DNA from: Collimonas sp. OK607
GTDB lineage: Bacteria; Pseudomonadota; Gammaproteobacteria; Burkholderiales; Burkholderiaceae_D
NCBI RefSeq assembly: GCF_900111995.1
Contig: NZ_FOKF01000005.1
Location: 62,001 to 126,000, forward strand
Direction of reading: 5' to 3'
DNA length: 64,000 bases
The notes beneath the pieces were generated by a model that did not search any database, had not been told where the DNA came from, and was given only the letters and a program-made list of their open reading frames with translations. The position numbers and the translations under genes were made by a program. Within the stretch, counting starts at the first letter, position 1. Every line of letters begins with the position of its first letter. Positions 1 to 8,556 of the stretch are shown here, in pieces.

Positions 1-213
1 GCCTGGGCGATTGATAGAGAACGAGGGTTTGCGTTCGTTGTCGTCGCTACGCTCGATCAGCGTAATGCGGTCCGACAGCGTCGCGATTTCTTGCAACAGC
101 GCTTGCAGTTCACGTGATTTGTCACCGTTGTCCAGCGACGCAACGATCTCAATCGGTTGCACGATTTTTTCCAAATAGCTTTTCAATTGGTTTTTGAGAT
201 TTGCATCAAGCAT
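1..213 (-). CDS. ahpF: Alkyl hydroperoxide reductase subunit F, N-terminal part (cut by window edge)
   Basis: Reading the minus strand from the ATG at 213 gives 71 codons beginning [16 protein letters not shown], with later [19 protein letters not shown] and [12 protein letters not shown]. This matches the N-terminal thioredoxin-like domain of AhpF, the flavoprotein disulfide reductase that passes NADH electrons to AhpC. The gene runs off the left edge, so the FAD and NADH domains and redox cysteines are not visible. It lies 128 bp downstream of ahpC on the same strand and is probably co-transcribed with it. An AAGGAA-type ribosome site precedes the start. Confidence 0.93.
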   Translation of the reverse strand, partial: MLDANLKNQLKSYLEKIVQPIEIVASLDNGDKSRELQALLQEIATLSDRITLIERSDDNERKPSFSINRPG

Positions 214-267
214 GGCGGTTCCTTACGTTTGTCACGATGTTTGTGACGATTTGAATTGGGGTACTGC

Positions 268-297
268 CGGTTCGAGCCCAGTTTCAGACTCGAACCG
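268..297 (-). promoter_or_regulatory. Intercistronic hairpin between ahpC and ahpF
   Basis: Arms CGGTTCGAG (268-276) and CTCGAACCG (289-297) form a perfect 9-bp stem with a 12-nt loop. It sits in the ahpC-ahpF gap, and no T-run follows on the minus strand. It is more likely an RNA-processing or partial-attenuation structure that lowers ahpF relative to ahpC than a full terminator. The role is inferred. Confidence 0.5.
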
Positions 298-341
298 TAA
301 AACATTTGCAGCTATCAGATCTTAAAAAATCTTAAAAGATC

Positions 342-905
342 TTAGATCTTGCCAACCAGGTCCAGCGATGGTGTCAGAGTTGCTTCGCCTTCTTTCCACT
401 TGGCTGGGCAAACTTCACCTGGGTGCGATGCTACGTATTGCGCTGCTTTAACTTTACGGAGCAATTCCGAAGCGTCACGGCCGATGCCGTTGTCGTGGAT
501 TTCGTACAGCTTGATCAGGCCTTCTGGATTGATCACGAATGTGCCGCGCAGTGCCAGGCCTTCTTCTTCGATCAGGACTTCAAAGTTGCGCGACAGAGTT
601 GTAGTCGGGTCGCCGATCAGTGGGTAGTTCACTTTCTTGATCGCGTCCGATGTGTCGTGCCATGCCTTGTGAGCGAAATGGGTATCGGTCGAGATACCGT
701 AGATTTCCACGCCCAGTTTTTGGAATTCAGCGTAGTTGTCGGCCAGGTCTTCCAATTCAGTCGGGCAGACGAAAGTGAAGTCGGCTGGGTAGAAAACGAA
801 TACAGACCATTTGCCCTTCAGGGTGTCCTGAGTGACTGGAACGAATTTGCCATTGTGGAGGGCAGTTGCCGAGAACGGCTTAATTTGGGTATTGATCAGA
901 GACAT
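342..905 (-). CDS. ahpC: Alkyl hydroperoxide reductase subunit C (2-Cys peroxiredoxin)
   Basis: The 187-aa product starts [21 protein letters not shown], the canonical AhpC start. The ATG at 905 has AAGGAAA a few bases upstream, so longer in-frame extensions are rejected. The peroxidatic-cysteine motif [14 protein letters not shown] is present, and the resolving cysteine lies in [11 protein letters not shown] near the C-terminus. Length matches the enterobacterial enzyme. AhpC reduces hydrogen peroxide, peroxynitrite and organic hydroperoxides in the cytoplasm and is recycled by AhpF, encoded just downstream. A candidate OxyR-type site lies upstream. Confidence 0.97.
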   Translation of the reverse strand: MSLINTQIKPFSATALHNGKFVPVTQDTLKGKWSVFVFYPADFTFVCPTELEDLADNYAEFQKLGVEIYGISTDTHFAHKAWHDTSDAIKKVNYPLIGDPTTTLSRNFEVLIEEEGLALRGTFVINPEGLIKLYEIHDNGIGRDASELLRKVKAAQYVASHPGEVCPAKWKEGEATLTPSLDLVGKI

Positions 906-972
906 AGTGTTTTCCTTACTAAGTGCTGGGTTGAGAAGTCTAGGTAGCAACGATAAACCAGGTTGGTCGATT

Positions 973-1020
973 TGTATAATTGATTTAATTTTGTGTTTCG
1001 ATTTGAAATAGCTATCGATA
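973..1020 (-). promoter_or_regulatory. Candidate OxyR-responsive promoter of ahpC
   Basis: On the minus strand an ATCGATAGCTAT element (1019-1008) carries GATAG/CTAT cores like those in OxyR sites. A TATACA -10-like hexamer follows at 978-973, about 70 bp upstream of the ahpC start, and no good -35 is visible, as is common for activator-dependent promoters. OxyR control of ahpC is established in many proteobacteria. This particular site is a by-eye match only. Confidence 0.35.
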
Positions 1021-1227
1021 ACGGATTAATTCCTCCTTTGAGTGCATTTTGCCTTGGTATAAATAATGCTTTCCAGGCAATCAAAACCCGACCAGAAATG
1101 AATGGACGCTTTATCGGACTATAAGTTTAAGCAAACTGTTCCGATTCGTCATGCCGAGATCCTGGTTGTAGGACGAAACCCCGCAAATGTACAAGTACGA
1201 AGCGAATGTAACGCAATGTAATGATCG

Positions 1228-1249
1228 GGAAATATTTCCAAAATATAAT
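1228..1249 (+). promoter_or_regulatory. Palindrome plus TATAAT upstream of the CpdB-like gene
   Basis: A perfect 12-bp palindrome GGAAATATTTCC (1228-1239) ends 4 bp before a consensus TATAAT (1244-1249), about 90 bp upstream of the gene at 1337. A related half, AAATATTTCC, recurs at 1317-1326. No good -35 is seen. The regulator is unknown. The rest of the 906-1336 gap holds only the ahpC promoter region. Confidence 0.4.
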
Positions 1250-1336
1250 CTTCGCCCGGAACGCCCCCAAAAAGCGCGTATCAGTGGCGCCAGCTTCTTA
1301 TCAAGACCAGCCCCGTAAATATTTCCGAAAGTTATC

Positions 1337-3427
1337 ATGCATAAAGAGATGCGTTTGACCACGTTGACCATTCTGGTCGCACTTGCAGTTTCCGCCTGCA
1401 GCAGCAATGGCGGCAGCAACCTTGAGGCTGGCGTTCCGGAGGGAACCGTGCTGAAGCTGGCATTGCTGGAAACCACCGACATCCACCAGAACGTCCTCAG
1501 TTACGATTACTACGGTTTGAAGGCCGACACCAGCCTCGGCCTCGAGCGCACCGCAACCCTGATCAAGGGCGCGCGCCAGGAAAATCCCAACAATCTTTTG
1601 CTGGACGATGGCGACGTCATTCAGGGTACGCTGCTCGGCGATTACCAGGCGGTTGCCGCGCCGGTTACCTGCAGCGGCACGCTGGCGGTGCATAAGGTGA
1701 TGAACGCCTTGCAATACGACGGCGCCGGCATGGGTAACCACGAATTCAACTACGGTCTCGATTTCCTGAGCCAGATCACCAACACCGATTTCGGCGTTCC
1801 GGGCGTGCAAAAAGGCAGCAACTGCGGCGCGCCGAATTTCCCGCTGGTGTTATCCAATGTGGTCGGAGTCGCATCCGGCAAACCGATTTTTAATCCGTAT
1901 GCGCTGATCGCCAAACAGTTCAGCGCCACCAAGCCTGACGGCAGCACCATGAGTGTCGCATTGAATGTCGGCATCATCAGCTTTGTGCCGCCGCAGATCA
2001 TGGATTGGGACCAGAAGAACCTGGCCGGCAAGGTGATGGTCAACGGCGTGCAGGAATCCGCGCTCAAGTATGTGCCGGAGATGCGCAGCAAGGGCGCCGA
2101 CCTGGTGGTAGCCCTGTCGCACGGCGGGTTGGATGCTTCGCCTTACAGCCCTAAGATGGAAAACGGCAGTTTGTATCTTGCCAGTACCGGTATCGACGCA
2201 CTGATGCTGGGGCACTCCCACCTGATATTCCCGCAAGCGCGTGAAGCCGGCGCGCCAGCTATCGATGCTTCGCTGGCGGCCTTGCCGAGCAACCTGGTGG
2301 ATACCAGTAAAGGTTTGGTCAACGGTATTCCGGCGGTGATGGCGCAAAGCTGGGGCCGGCGCCTGGGCATCATCAAGATGGTGCTGAAATACCAGGGCGG
2401 CAAATGGGTGGTCCAGAAAGACCAGACCAATGTTGAGGCGCGCGGCTTCAAATATGTCGACGGCAAGACCAACATCGATGCCGATCCTTCGATTGCGCCG
2501 CTGGTCGCCACTGAACACCAGGCCACGCTGTCTTACGCCACGCAGCCGCTGGGTACCACGACCGATTTCGAGATGTCGGCCTACTTTTCGCTGGTGGGAG
2601 ATGTCAGCGCGATCCAGATCGTCAACCAGGCGCAGATCGACTATGTGAAGACTTTCATCGCCAATTCCACCGATCCGGTACTGGCCAGCTACAAGGCGAT
2701 CCCTGTGATTTCCTGCAGCGCGCCGTTCAAAGCCGGCCGCAACGGTCCGACCGACTTTACCGATGTCGCTCCAGGTGCTTCCCCGACGGCGCCGTTCGGC
2801 TTGCAAGTACGGAATCCGGGCGATCTGTACTTATATGGCAACAACAACCTGCAAGCAGTCAAGATCAAGGGTTCCGACCTGAAAAAATGGCTGGAAACCG
2901 CGGCAAAGCAGTTCGCCATGATTGATCCGGCCAGCACTGCCGAGCAAGACCTGGTGCCGTCCTATTCGACGATCTTCAACTACGACGTGTTCTATGCTGA
3001 AAACAACGCGATGCAATATCAGATCGACGTCACCAAGCCTGCCGGCAGCCGTATCAGCAACCTGACTTATGCCGGCAAGACCGTGGCTGACACTGACGAT
3101 TTCATCGTCGCCACCAATGATTACCGTGCTGGCGGCGGCGGTAACGTGCCAGGTATCGATGGCAGCAAGACCATCATCAAATCGCCAGACGCCAACCAGG
3201 CGGTGGTCAGTGCTTATCTGAAAAAGCAGGGCAAGATCACCAGCGCGGCAAATGGCAGCGGGCAAAGCTGGAGCTTCGTCAAGGTGACCACCCAAGGTCC
3301 GGTTATCCTCCGTTCGGCGCCGGGCAAGTTGCCGGTTGCACAAACGCTGGGCTTGAGCCGGGTGAAAGCGGAAGGCGCGCTGGATGCCAGCGGGTTTGCC
3401 AAATACGCAATTGATTTGAGCAAGTGA
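1337..3427 (+). CDS. Lipoprotein 2',3'-cyclic-nucleotide 2'-phosphodiesterase / 3'-nucleotidase (CpdB-like)
   Basis: 696 aa. The N-terminus is a lipoprotein signal with lipobox VSAC (Cys21), unlike soluble periplasmic E. coli CpdB. The metallophosphoesterase motifs are in order: TTDIH (about 46-50), LDDGDVIQGT (about 89), MGNHEFNYG (about 132), LSHGG, and GHSH (292-295). The C-terminal 5'-nucleotidase substrate domain contains DLYLYGNNNLQAVKIKG and TNDYRAGGGGN. The enzyme should hydrolyse 2',3'-cyclic nucleotides from RNA breakdown and then 3'-nucleotides, releasing nucleoside and phosphate outside the cytoplasm. The Sel1 lipoprotein follows 7 nt after the stop, so the two are probably co-transcribed. 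Confidence 0.88.
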   Translation: MHKEMRLTTLTILVALAVSACSSNGGSNLEAGVPEGTVLKLALLETTDIHQNVLSYDYYGLKADTSLGLERTATLIKGARQENPNNLLLDDGDVIQGTLLGDYQAVAAPVTCSGTLAVHKVMNALQYDGAGMGNHEFNYGLDFLSQITNTDFGVPGVQKGSNCGAPNFPLVLSNVVGVASGKPIFNPYALIAKQFSATKPDGSTMSVALNVGIISFVPPQIMDWDQKNLAGKVMVNGVQESALKYVPEMRSKGADLVVALSHGGLDASPYSPKMENGSLYLASTGIDALMLGHSHLIFPQAREAGAPAIDASLAALPSNLVDTSKGLVNGIPAVMAQSWGRRLGIIKMVLKYQGGKWVVQKDQTNVEARGFKYVDGKTNIDADPSIAPLVATEHQATLSYATQPLGTTTDFEMSAYFSLVGDVSAIQIVNQAQIDYVKTFIANSTDPVLASYKAIPVISCSAPFKAGRNGPTDFTDVAPGASPTAPFGLQVRNPGDLYLYGNNNLQAVKIKGSDLKKWLETAAKQFAMIDPASTAEQDLVPSYSTIFNYDVFYAENNAMQYQIDVTKPAGSRISNLTYAGKTVADTDDFIVATNDYRAGGGGNVPGIDGSKTIIKSPDANQAVVSAYLKKQGKITSAANGSGQSWSFVKVTTQGPVILRSAPGKLPVAQTLGLSRVKAEGALDASGFAKYAIDLSK

Positions 3428-3434
3428 GTCAGCG

Positions 3435-4178
3435 ATGGGACATAAAAAATCGCACGTGATTGCACTCTTGCTGGCTGCGGCTATCTTGACTGCATGCACC
3501 CAGACGCAAGATATAGGGCCAGACAACGCCCGCATAGAATCGGTGGGTTTGCTGGCCCTGCATGGTCGCCAGGCAAGTGCGATTGACCAGCTGAGGGTCT
3601 GGGCCGTCGCGGGCCGGCCGGTAGCGCAGCGCGAACTCGGGTTGGCGCTGGCTTCGATTCCTGAGGAATCAACGCAAGCTGGCGCATGGATGCAGAACGC
3701 GGCAACTGCAAATGACGTCGAAGCGCAGTTTCAACTGGGACAAGCTTTTTATCAAGGCGGTCTGGGGTTCCAGGTTGATTACGGCCAAGCCTGGAACTGG
3801 TATGAGCGAGCGGCCACGTCAGGCAATGCAAAAGCCAGTTTCATGCTGGCCCGCATGGCGAAATATGGCGAAGGCGTGCCGCGCGATCTCAACCGTTCGG
3901 CTAAATGGCTGCTGGAGGCGAGCGTTCAGGGCAATGCGCAGGCGATGTTCTTGCTGTCAAACGCTTATACCGCAGGTGACGGTGTAGAACAAAACCAGCA
4001 GTTGGCCCGGGATTGGCTGGAACGCTCGGCCGCGGGTGATTTTCCGGTAGCGATACAGGCGCTTGCCATGAGCCTGGAAGTTGGTGACCAGCATGGTGAG
4101 CGCGATCCGGTACGGGCACGTCATCTGATAAAGGAAGCCACCGATGAACGCAGCATGCGCTGGAATAACTACCAGTAG
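3435..4178 (+). CDS. Sel1-repeat (TPR-like) lipoprotein
   Basis: 247 aa with a lipoprotein signal, lipobox LTAC (Cys at about 21). At least four Sel1-like repeats follow, of the type A.fqLGqaFyqGG.g...DY.qAwnWYeRAAtsGNakA, roughly residues 70-230. Such proteins are scaffolds or adaptors for envelope complexes; no enzyme activity is expected. It begins 7 nt after the CpdB-like stop, suggesting one transcript and a shared envelope location. The stop codon abuts the palindromic repeat at 4178. Confidence 0.85.
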   Translation: MGHKKSHVIALLLAAAILTACTQTQDIGPDNARIESVGLLALHGRQASAIDQLRVWAVAGRPVAQRELGLALASIPEESTQAGAWMQNAATANDVEAQFQLGQAFYQGGLGFQVDYGQAWNWYERAATSGNAKASFMLARMAKYGEGVPRDLNRSAKWLLEASVQGNAQAMFLLSNAYTAGDGVEQNQQLARDWLERSAAGDFPVAIQALAMSLEVGDQHGERDPVRARHLIKEATDERSMRWNNYQ

Positions 4179-4292
4179 CGTGGGCACATGGTGCCCACGC
4201 GGACCGTGATAACCGGAGCGCGGGTGCAAGCGGCATCGAGATGAGCATGTACGTGTAGGGAGTTCACGTGGGCACAATGTGCCCACCCTACA
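4178..4292. repeat. Paired GTGGGCAC palindromic repeat (copy 1)
   Basis: Two hairpins about 80 bp apart. The first is GCGTGGGCAC (4178-4187), 3-nt loop, GTGCCCACGC (4191-4200). The second is GTGGGCACA (4268-4276), 1-nt loop, TGTGCCCAC (4278-4286), followed by CCCTACA, with TGTAGGG upstream at 4254-4260. The same pair occurs at 20931-21047, so it is a dispersed REP-like element. Here it lies between the Sel1 gene and the creatininase-like gene, and the first hairpin starts in the stop codon. No other gene is seen in 4179-4386. Confidence 0.75.
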
Positions 4293-4386
4293 GGGAGTAG
4301 AATTAGTCAGGAACCTGTGTGCCGATCCGGCGTCATATGCCGGCATCATCTGCACACACCTGACCAGCTTCTCCATGAGGAATTTC

Positions 4387-5202
4387 ATGCTTTTGTCACT
4401 ACGACGCACTTTCGTTGCCGCCTTATTCCTCACCGCCACACAGATTACCCTCGCGCAAACGCCGAAAACAGTCGTCCTTGAAGACCTGACCTGGACCGAA
4501 CTGCGCGCCCAGATCGCGGCCGGCAAGACCACCATCATCATTCCCATCGGCGCCACTGAACAAAGTGGCCCCGATGTCGCGCTGGGCAAGCATAACGCCC
4601 GCGTCAAAATCTTGTCGCAGCGGATTGCCGAAGGATTAGGCAATGCGTTGGTGGCGCCGGTAATCGCCTACGTACCGGAAGGCAATTACGCACCGACTAC
4701 ATCCCATATGCGTTTCCCCGGTACCATCACGGTTCCGGACGATGTCTTTGAAAAGACGCTGGAATCCGCCGCCAACAGTTTCACGGTCCATGGCTTCAAG
4801 AACATCGTCTTTCTAGGCGATCATGGTGGTTATCAGAACGACATCAAAAAAGTGGTGACCCAGCTTAACAAGGCCTGGTCCGGCTCGCCGGCGCGGGCTA
4901 TCCTGCCGCCGGAATATTACGCCGCCAGCTCGGACGGCTACGCGCAAATATTGCGCAAACACGGTTATCGCGATGACGAAATCGGCACCCACGCCGGGCT
5001 TGCGGATACGTCATTGCAGCTCGCCGTGGCGCCGCAGATGGTGCGCCAGGACAGCCTGCGCAATGGCCCGAAACTCGGGTTGGCCGACGGCGTCTATGGT
5101 GGCGATCCGCGCCGTTCGACAGCAGAGATTGGCCAGCTGGGCATCGATGCGATCGTGACACAGACCATCAGTGCCCTTAAGACGGCCACTGCCGCCCGCT
5201 AG
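4387..5202 (+). CDS. Exported creatininase-family protein
   Basis: 271 aa from the ATG at 4387, chosen because GAGGAA lies just upstream and a signal peptide (MLLSLRRTFVAALFLTATQ, cleavage near LAQ) follows. The creatininase fold is shown by IPIGATEQSGP, APVIAYVPEGNYAPTTSHMRFPGT and FLGDHGGYQND. Against classical creatininase (metal ligands Glu34, His36, Asp45, His120, Glu122), the first motif reads EQSGPDVALGKHN: the His36 position is Ser and the Asp45 position is His. The metal site is therefore altered, and creatinine hydrolysis should not be assumed. It is followed after 68 nt by a secreted beta-propeller protein. Confidence 0.8.
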   Translation: MLLSLRRTFVAALFLTATQITLAQTPKTVVLEDLTWTELRAQIAAGKTTIIIPIGATEQSGPDVALGKHNARVKILSQRIAEGLGNALVAPVIAYVPEGNYAPTTSHMRFPGTITVPDDVFEKTLESAANSFTVHGFKNIVFLGDHGGYQNDIKKVVTQLNKAWSGSPARAILPPEYYAASSDGYAQILRKHGYRDDEIGTHAGLADTSLQLAVAPQMVRQDSLRNGPKLGLADGVYGGDPRRSTAEIGQLGIDAIVTQTISALKTATAAR

Positions 5203-5270
5203 ATTTTTCCCGGTATTCGTTTACAGTTGCCACATACTCAGTTGCCACAAAGTTAATCAAGGAACCTCTC

Positions 5271-6455
5271 ATGGATTTTCACCCTCGCCGCTTGTCGCGC
5301 CTTGCTTCCTCCATCAGCGTTGCATTGGCTGCTTTATGTATTGCCGGCAGCGCCTCCGCCGCGCCCGCGCCTGCTGCAGCAGTTACTACGGTGCCGGGCA
5401 TGCCACCGGTGGTCAATCCGGCCAATCTGTATAGCGAAGCCGGCGCTGGCCATTTCAGCCCGGCGGTAGCCGGTGCATTGCCACGGATCTACGTCCCGAA
5501 CCTGCGTTCGAACGACGTCTACGTGATTGATCCGGCAACGTTCAAGGTGGTCGAGAAATTCAAGGTCGGTTATAGCCCGCAGCACGTGGTCCCGGCATGG
5601 GATTTGCAGACCCTGTGGGTGGCCAACAATGCCGAAGGCCGGCCCGACGGCAGCCTGACTCCTATCGATCCGAAGACCGCGAAGCCGGGCAAAGAGGTGC
5701 CGGTGGAAGATCCCTACAATATGTACTTCACGCCCGACGGCAAGGAAGCCATCGTGGTGGTGGAAGCCCACGCCCAGCTGGATTTCCGCGATTCTCATAC
5801 GATGGCTCTGAAGTCGAGCCTGTCGGTGCCGGAATGCAAAGGCATCAATCACGCCGATTTTTCCATCGACGGCAAGTACGCCCTCTTCACCTGCGAGTTC
5901 GGCGGCCGCCTGGCGAAGATCGACCTGGTCAACCGCAAGGTCGTCGGCTATCTGCAACTCGACAAGAAAGGCATGCCGCAGGACATCCGCATTTCACCAG
6001 ACGGCAAGGTGTTTTTTGTTGCCGACATGATGGCTGACGGCGTGTTCGTGATCGATGGCGACAATTTCACCAAGGTCGGCTTCATCAAGACCGGCACCGG
6101 CACCCACGGACTGTACCCAAGCCGCGACGGCACCAGGTTGTACGTTGCCAATCGCGGCTCGAACAAGATCCATGGCGCGCGCAATGGCAAAGGCAGCGTT
6201 TCGGTGATCGACTTTGCGACGCGCCAGGTAGTGGCCAACTGGCCGATCCCGGGCGGCGGCAGTCCCGACATGGGCAACGTCAGCGCGGACGGCAAGATGT
6301 TGTGGTTGTCCGGCCGCTTTGACGATGTCGTGTATGCGATCGATACCACCAGCGGCGCTGTCAAAAAGATTGCGGTCGGCGCCGAACCGCACGGCCTGAC
6401 CGTCTGGCCGCAACCTGGCCGCTACTCGCTGGGCCACACCGGCAATATGCGCTGA
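5271..6455 (+). CDS. Exported YVTN-family beta-propeller protein
   Basis: 394 aa with a signal peptide (hydrophobic stretch ending AGSASA). Repeats of about 40 residues with YVTN-type strands are visible: RIYVPNLRSNDVYVIDPAT, NMYFTPDGKEAIVVVEA, DIRISPDGKVFFVADM, and GLYPSRDGTRLYVANRGSN. This is the architecture of the YVTN/cytochrome-D1-like propellers. No haem-binding CxxCH is present, so a redox role is not shown. AAGGAA precedes the ATG. The next gene starts 2 nt after the stop, so the pair is translationally linked. Confidence 0.82.
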   Translation: MDFHPRRLSRLASSISVALAALCIAGSASAAPAPAAAVTTVPGMPPVVNPANLYSEAGAGHFSPAVAGALPRIYVPNLRSNDVYVIDPATFKVVEKFKVGYSPQHVVPAWDLQTLWVANNAEGRPDGSLTPIDPKTAKPGKEVPVEDPYNMYFTPDGKEAIVVVEAHAQLDFRDSHTMALKSSLSVPECKGINHADFSIDGKYALFTCEFGGRLAKIDLVNRKVVGYLQLDKKGMPQDIRISPDGKVFFVADMMADGVFVIDGDNFTKVGFIKTGTGTHGLYPSRDGTRLYVANRGSNKIHGARNGKGSVSVIDFATRQVVANWPIPGGGSPDMGNVSADGKMLWLSGRFDDVVYAIDTTSGAVKKIAVGAEPHGLTVWPQPGRYSLGHTGNMR

Positions 6456-6457
6456 TC

Positions 6458-7207
6458 ATGTCGGCAACAGGAACAATAGAAACCTTTGACGTTGCCTACG
6501 AAAGTTTCACGCTGAAAGGCGATTTTCATCCGAGCACGTCGGCTTGCCATGCCCTGATACTGCATGGCGCCGGCGCCAGCTCGCGCGCCACCGCCAGCCG
6601 TTCGGGATTGCGGCCGGCACTTCAGGCGCGTGGCGTGGCGAGCACCTCTTTCGATTGCATCGGCCATGGCGAAACCGGCGGCCTGCTGCAGTATTCTTCG
6701 GTTGGCAGCCGCACCCGCCAGGCCGAAGCGGTGATCGCGGCACAGAATTTGGTACACCCGCTATCGAAACCGCTGGTGATATTCGGCAGCAGCATGGGGG
6801 CTTACAACGCCATCAAGCTGACGCAAACGCACGAGGTTGCCGCCTTGATCCTGATTGTGCCTGGCGTGTATGAGCCCGCTGCATACGATGTGCCGTTCGG
6901 GCCGCAGTTCTCAGGGATCATCCGGCGCGACCGCAGCTGGGCCGACAGCGATGCCTGCGCGATCCTGTCGGAATTCACGGGCAACCTGCTGATCATAGCC
7001 GCCGAACACGACGCCGTGATTCCGCTGGAAATACCGGATCGGCTGTTACTATCGGCACGCAAAGCGCGTTCGCGCCGACTGCGGGTAGTGGCCGGGGCTG
7101 ACCATCAACATCTGTTTCCGTTGTTGAGTGAAGAACGCCCGGACGAATTTGACGAACTGATGGACATGATTGTCGATTGCGTCCACGGTTCATCGCCCCG
7201 GCCCTAG
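6458..7207 (+). CDS. Cytoplasmic alpha/beta hydrolase
   Basis: 249 aa, no signal peptide. Oxyanion-hole region ILHGAGAS, nucleophile elbow GSSMG (Ser112), acidic residue region AEHDAVIP, and catalytic His in GADHQHL give a complete triad in the usual order. Substrate is not predictable; serine-aminopeptidase/acyl-hydrolase-like proteins share this form. The ATG comes 2 nt after the beta-propeller stop. Confidence 0.85.
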   Translation: MSATGTIETFDVAYESFTLKGDFHPSTSACHALILHGAGASSRATASRSGLRPALQARGVASTSFDCIGHGETGGLLQYSSVGSRTRQAEAVIAAQNLVHPLSKPLVIFGSSMGAYNAIKLTQTHEVAALILIVPGVYEPAAYDVPFGPQFSGIIRRDRSWADSDACAILSEFTGNLLIIAAEHDAVIPLEIPDRLLLSARKARSRRLRVVAGADHQHLFPLLSEERPDEFDELMDMIVDCVHGSSPRP

Positions 7208-7323
7208 TCCGCACGTTTCACGATCTCACAAACAGCACCGTCGATACCGTTCGTCGGGATGATTGTTGATTTGCAGCCATTCCGCCGCTACTCTTGCATC
7301 CACCTTTTATCAGGAGGAACCGC

Positions 7324-8424
7324 ATGAAAATTGTATGGCTAGGCTGCCTTTTCCTCGCGTTGACGTCCACCCAGATCAATGCGCAACAGTCCGCCGACAC
7401 GGCGAACACCAATAAAGCAAAAGAAGTCGTCCGCGATCTGGAACGCATCGTCTCCCCGTCCGGCATACAAGAATCCTATAAAACCAGCATCGGCGGCATC
7501 GACCAATGGCTTAACGTCCGGGGCCAGGACCAGGCCAATCCCATCGTCCTGTTCGTCCACGGCGGGCCGGCCTCGCCCTTGACGCCTACCATCTGGCAGT
7601 TCCAGCGACCGCTGGAAGAGTATTTCACGATGGTTAACTGGGACCAGCGAGGCGCCGGCAAGACCTATGGCGAAGTCGATCCAAAGGACATCGGCGACAG
7701 CATACATATCGCACGGTACGTCGACGATGCGATAGAGGTAGCCGAATACATCAGGACGCGATATCACAAAAAGAAAATCATCCTGATGGCGCATAGCTGG
7801 GGCACCGTCGTTGCCATGAGCGCCGCGCTGAAGCGGCCGGATCTGTTCTACGCCTATGTCGGCATCGGGCAAGTCATCAGCACCAGGGAGAACGAACGCA
7901 TCAGCTTTGAATACGCGCTTGAGCAAGCGAAAGCGCACGGTAACGCAGCCGCACTGAAGGAGCTGGAATCGATAGCGCCATACCCGGGCGACCAGCCGAT
8001 CACCCGCGAGCGCATCATCATCGCCAGGAAGTGGCCACAATGCTACGGCGGCCTGAGTGCATTTCGTAATGCATCCAACTATTATTTCGACGCACCGCTG
8101 CTATCGCCTGAGTATGACGAAGCCAATGTCCGCGCGATCGATGAAGGCAGCCTGTTCACCTTGGGCAAAATCCTGCCCGAATTCGTCGGTGTCGATTTTT
8201 CTAATATCCATACCTTCCCGATACCCGTCGTGATGTTCATGGGACGCCACGACTACACTACCCCGACCGCGCCCACCGCCGCCTGGCTGAGCAAGCTGCA
8301 TGCACCCTACAAGCAGGGCGTCTGGTTTGAGCACTCTGCGCATATGATCCCATGGGAAGAGCCGGGCAAAACGCTGGTCAGCCTGTTGAAGTACGTGCGC
8401 CCTCTGGCAGAGAAGGCCAATTAA
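7324..8424 (+). CDS. Exported proline-iminopeptidase-like alpha/beta hydrolase (S33)
   Basis: 366 aa from the ATG at 7324, preceded by AGGAGGA and followed by a signal peptide (MKIVWLGCLFLALTSTQ, cleavage near INAQ). S33 motifs: VHGGPASP, NWDQRGAGKTYG, nucleophile AHSWGT (Ser158), MGRHDYTTP with the Asp, and EHSAHMIPWEEPG with the His. Classical proline iminopeptidases are cytoplasmic; this one is exported, so peptidase or ester/lactone hydrolase activity in the periplasm are both possible. It stands 116 bp after the previous hydrolase and may have its own promoter. Confidence 0.82.
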   Translation: MKIVWLGCLFLALTSTQINAQQSADTANTNKAKEVVRDLERIVSPSGIQESYKTSIGGIDQWLNVRGQDQANPIVLFVHGGPASPLTPTIWQFQRPLEEYFTMVNWDQRGAGKTYGEVDPKDIGDSIHIARYVDDAIEVAEYIRTRYHKKKIILMAHSWGTVVAMSAALKRPDLFYAYVGIGQVISTRENERISFEYALEQAKAHGNAAALKELESIAPYPGDQPITRERIIIARKWPQCYGGLSAFRNASNYYFDAPLLSPEYDEANVRAIDEGSLFTLGKILPEFVGVDFSNIHTFPIPVVMFMGRHDYTTPTAPTAAWLSKLHAPYKQGVWFEHSAHMIPWEEPGKTLVSLLKYVRPLAEKAN

Positions 8425-8556
8425 GGTCGCTTCGATTCAGAGGATCGAACCGAAAAAATATCGATTCCCGATTTCCTCTATGATTCCAATGCAGCGGCAC
8501 CGTTGCGCGTGGGTGCTTCCGGCTTTTTGGTCTTGTTAATCGTCAGAGAGAATTCC

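Noticed and set aside
268-297. GGTTCGAG resembling a tRNA T-arm
   Set aside because: No acceptor, D or anticodon arms around it; it is only one half of a simple hairpin.
1850-2806. 318-codon minus-strand frame inside the CpdB-like gene
   Set aside because: Antisense to a well-supported gene, His/Arg/Gln-rich without domain signals.
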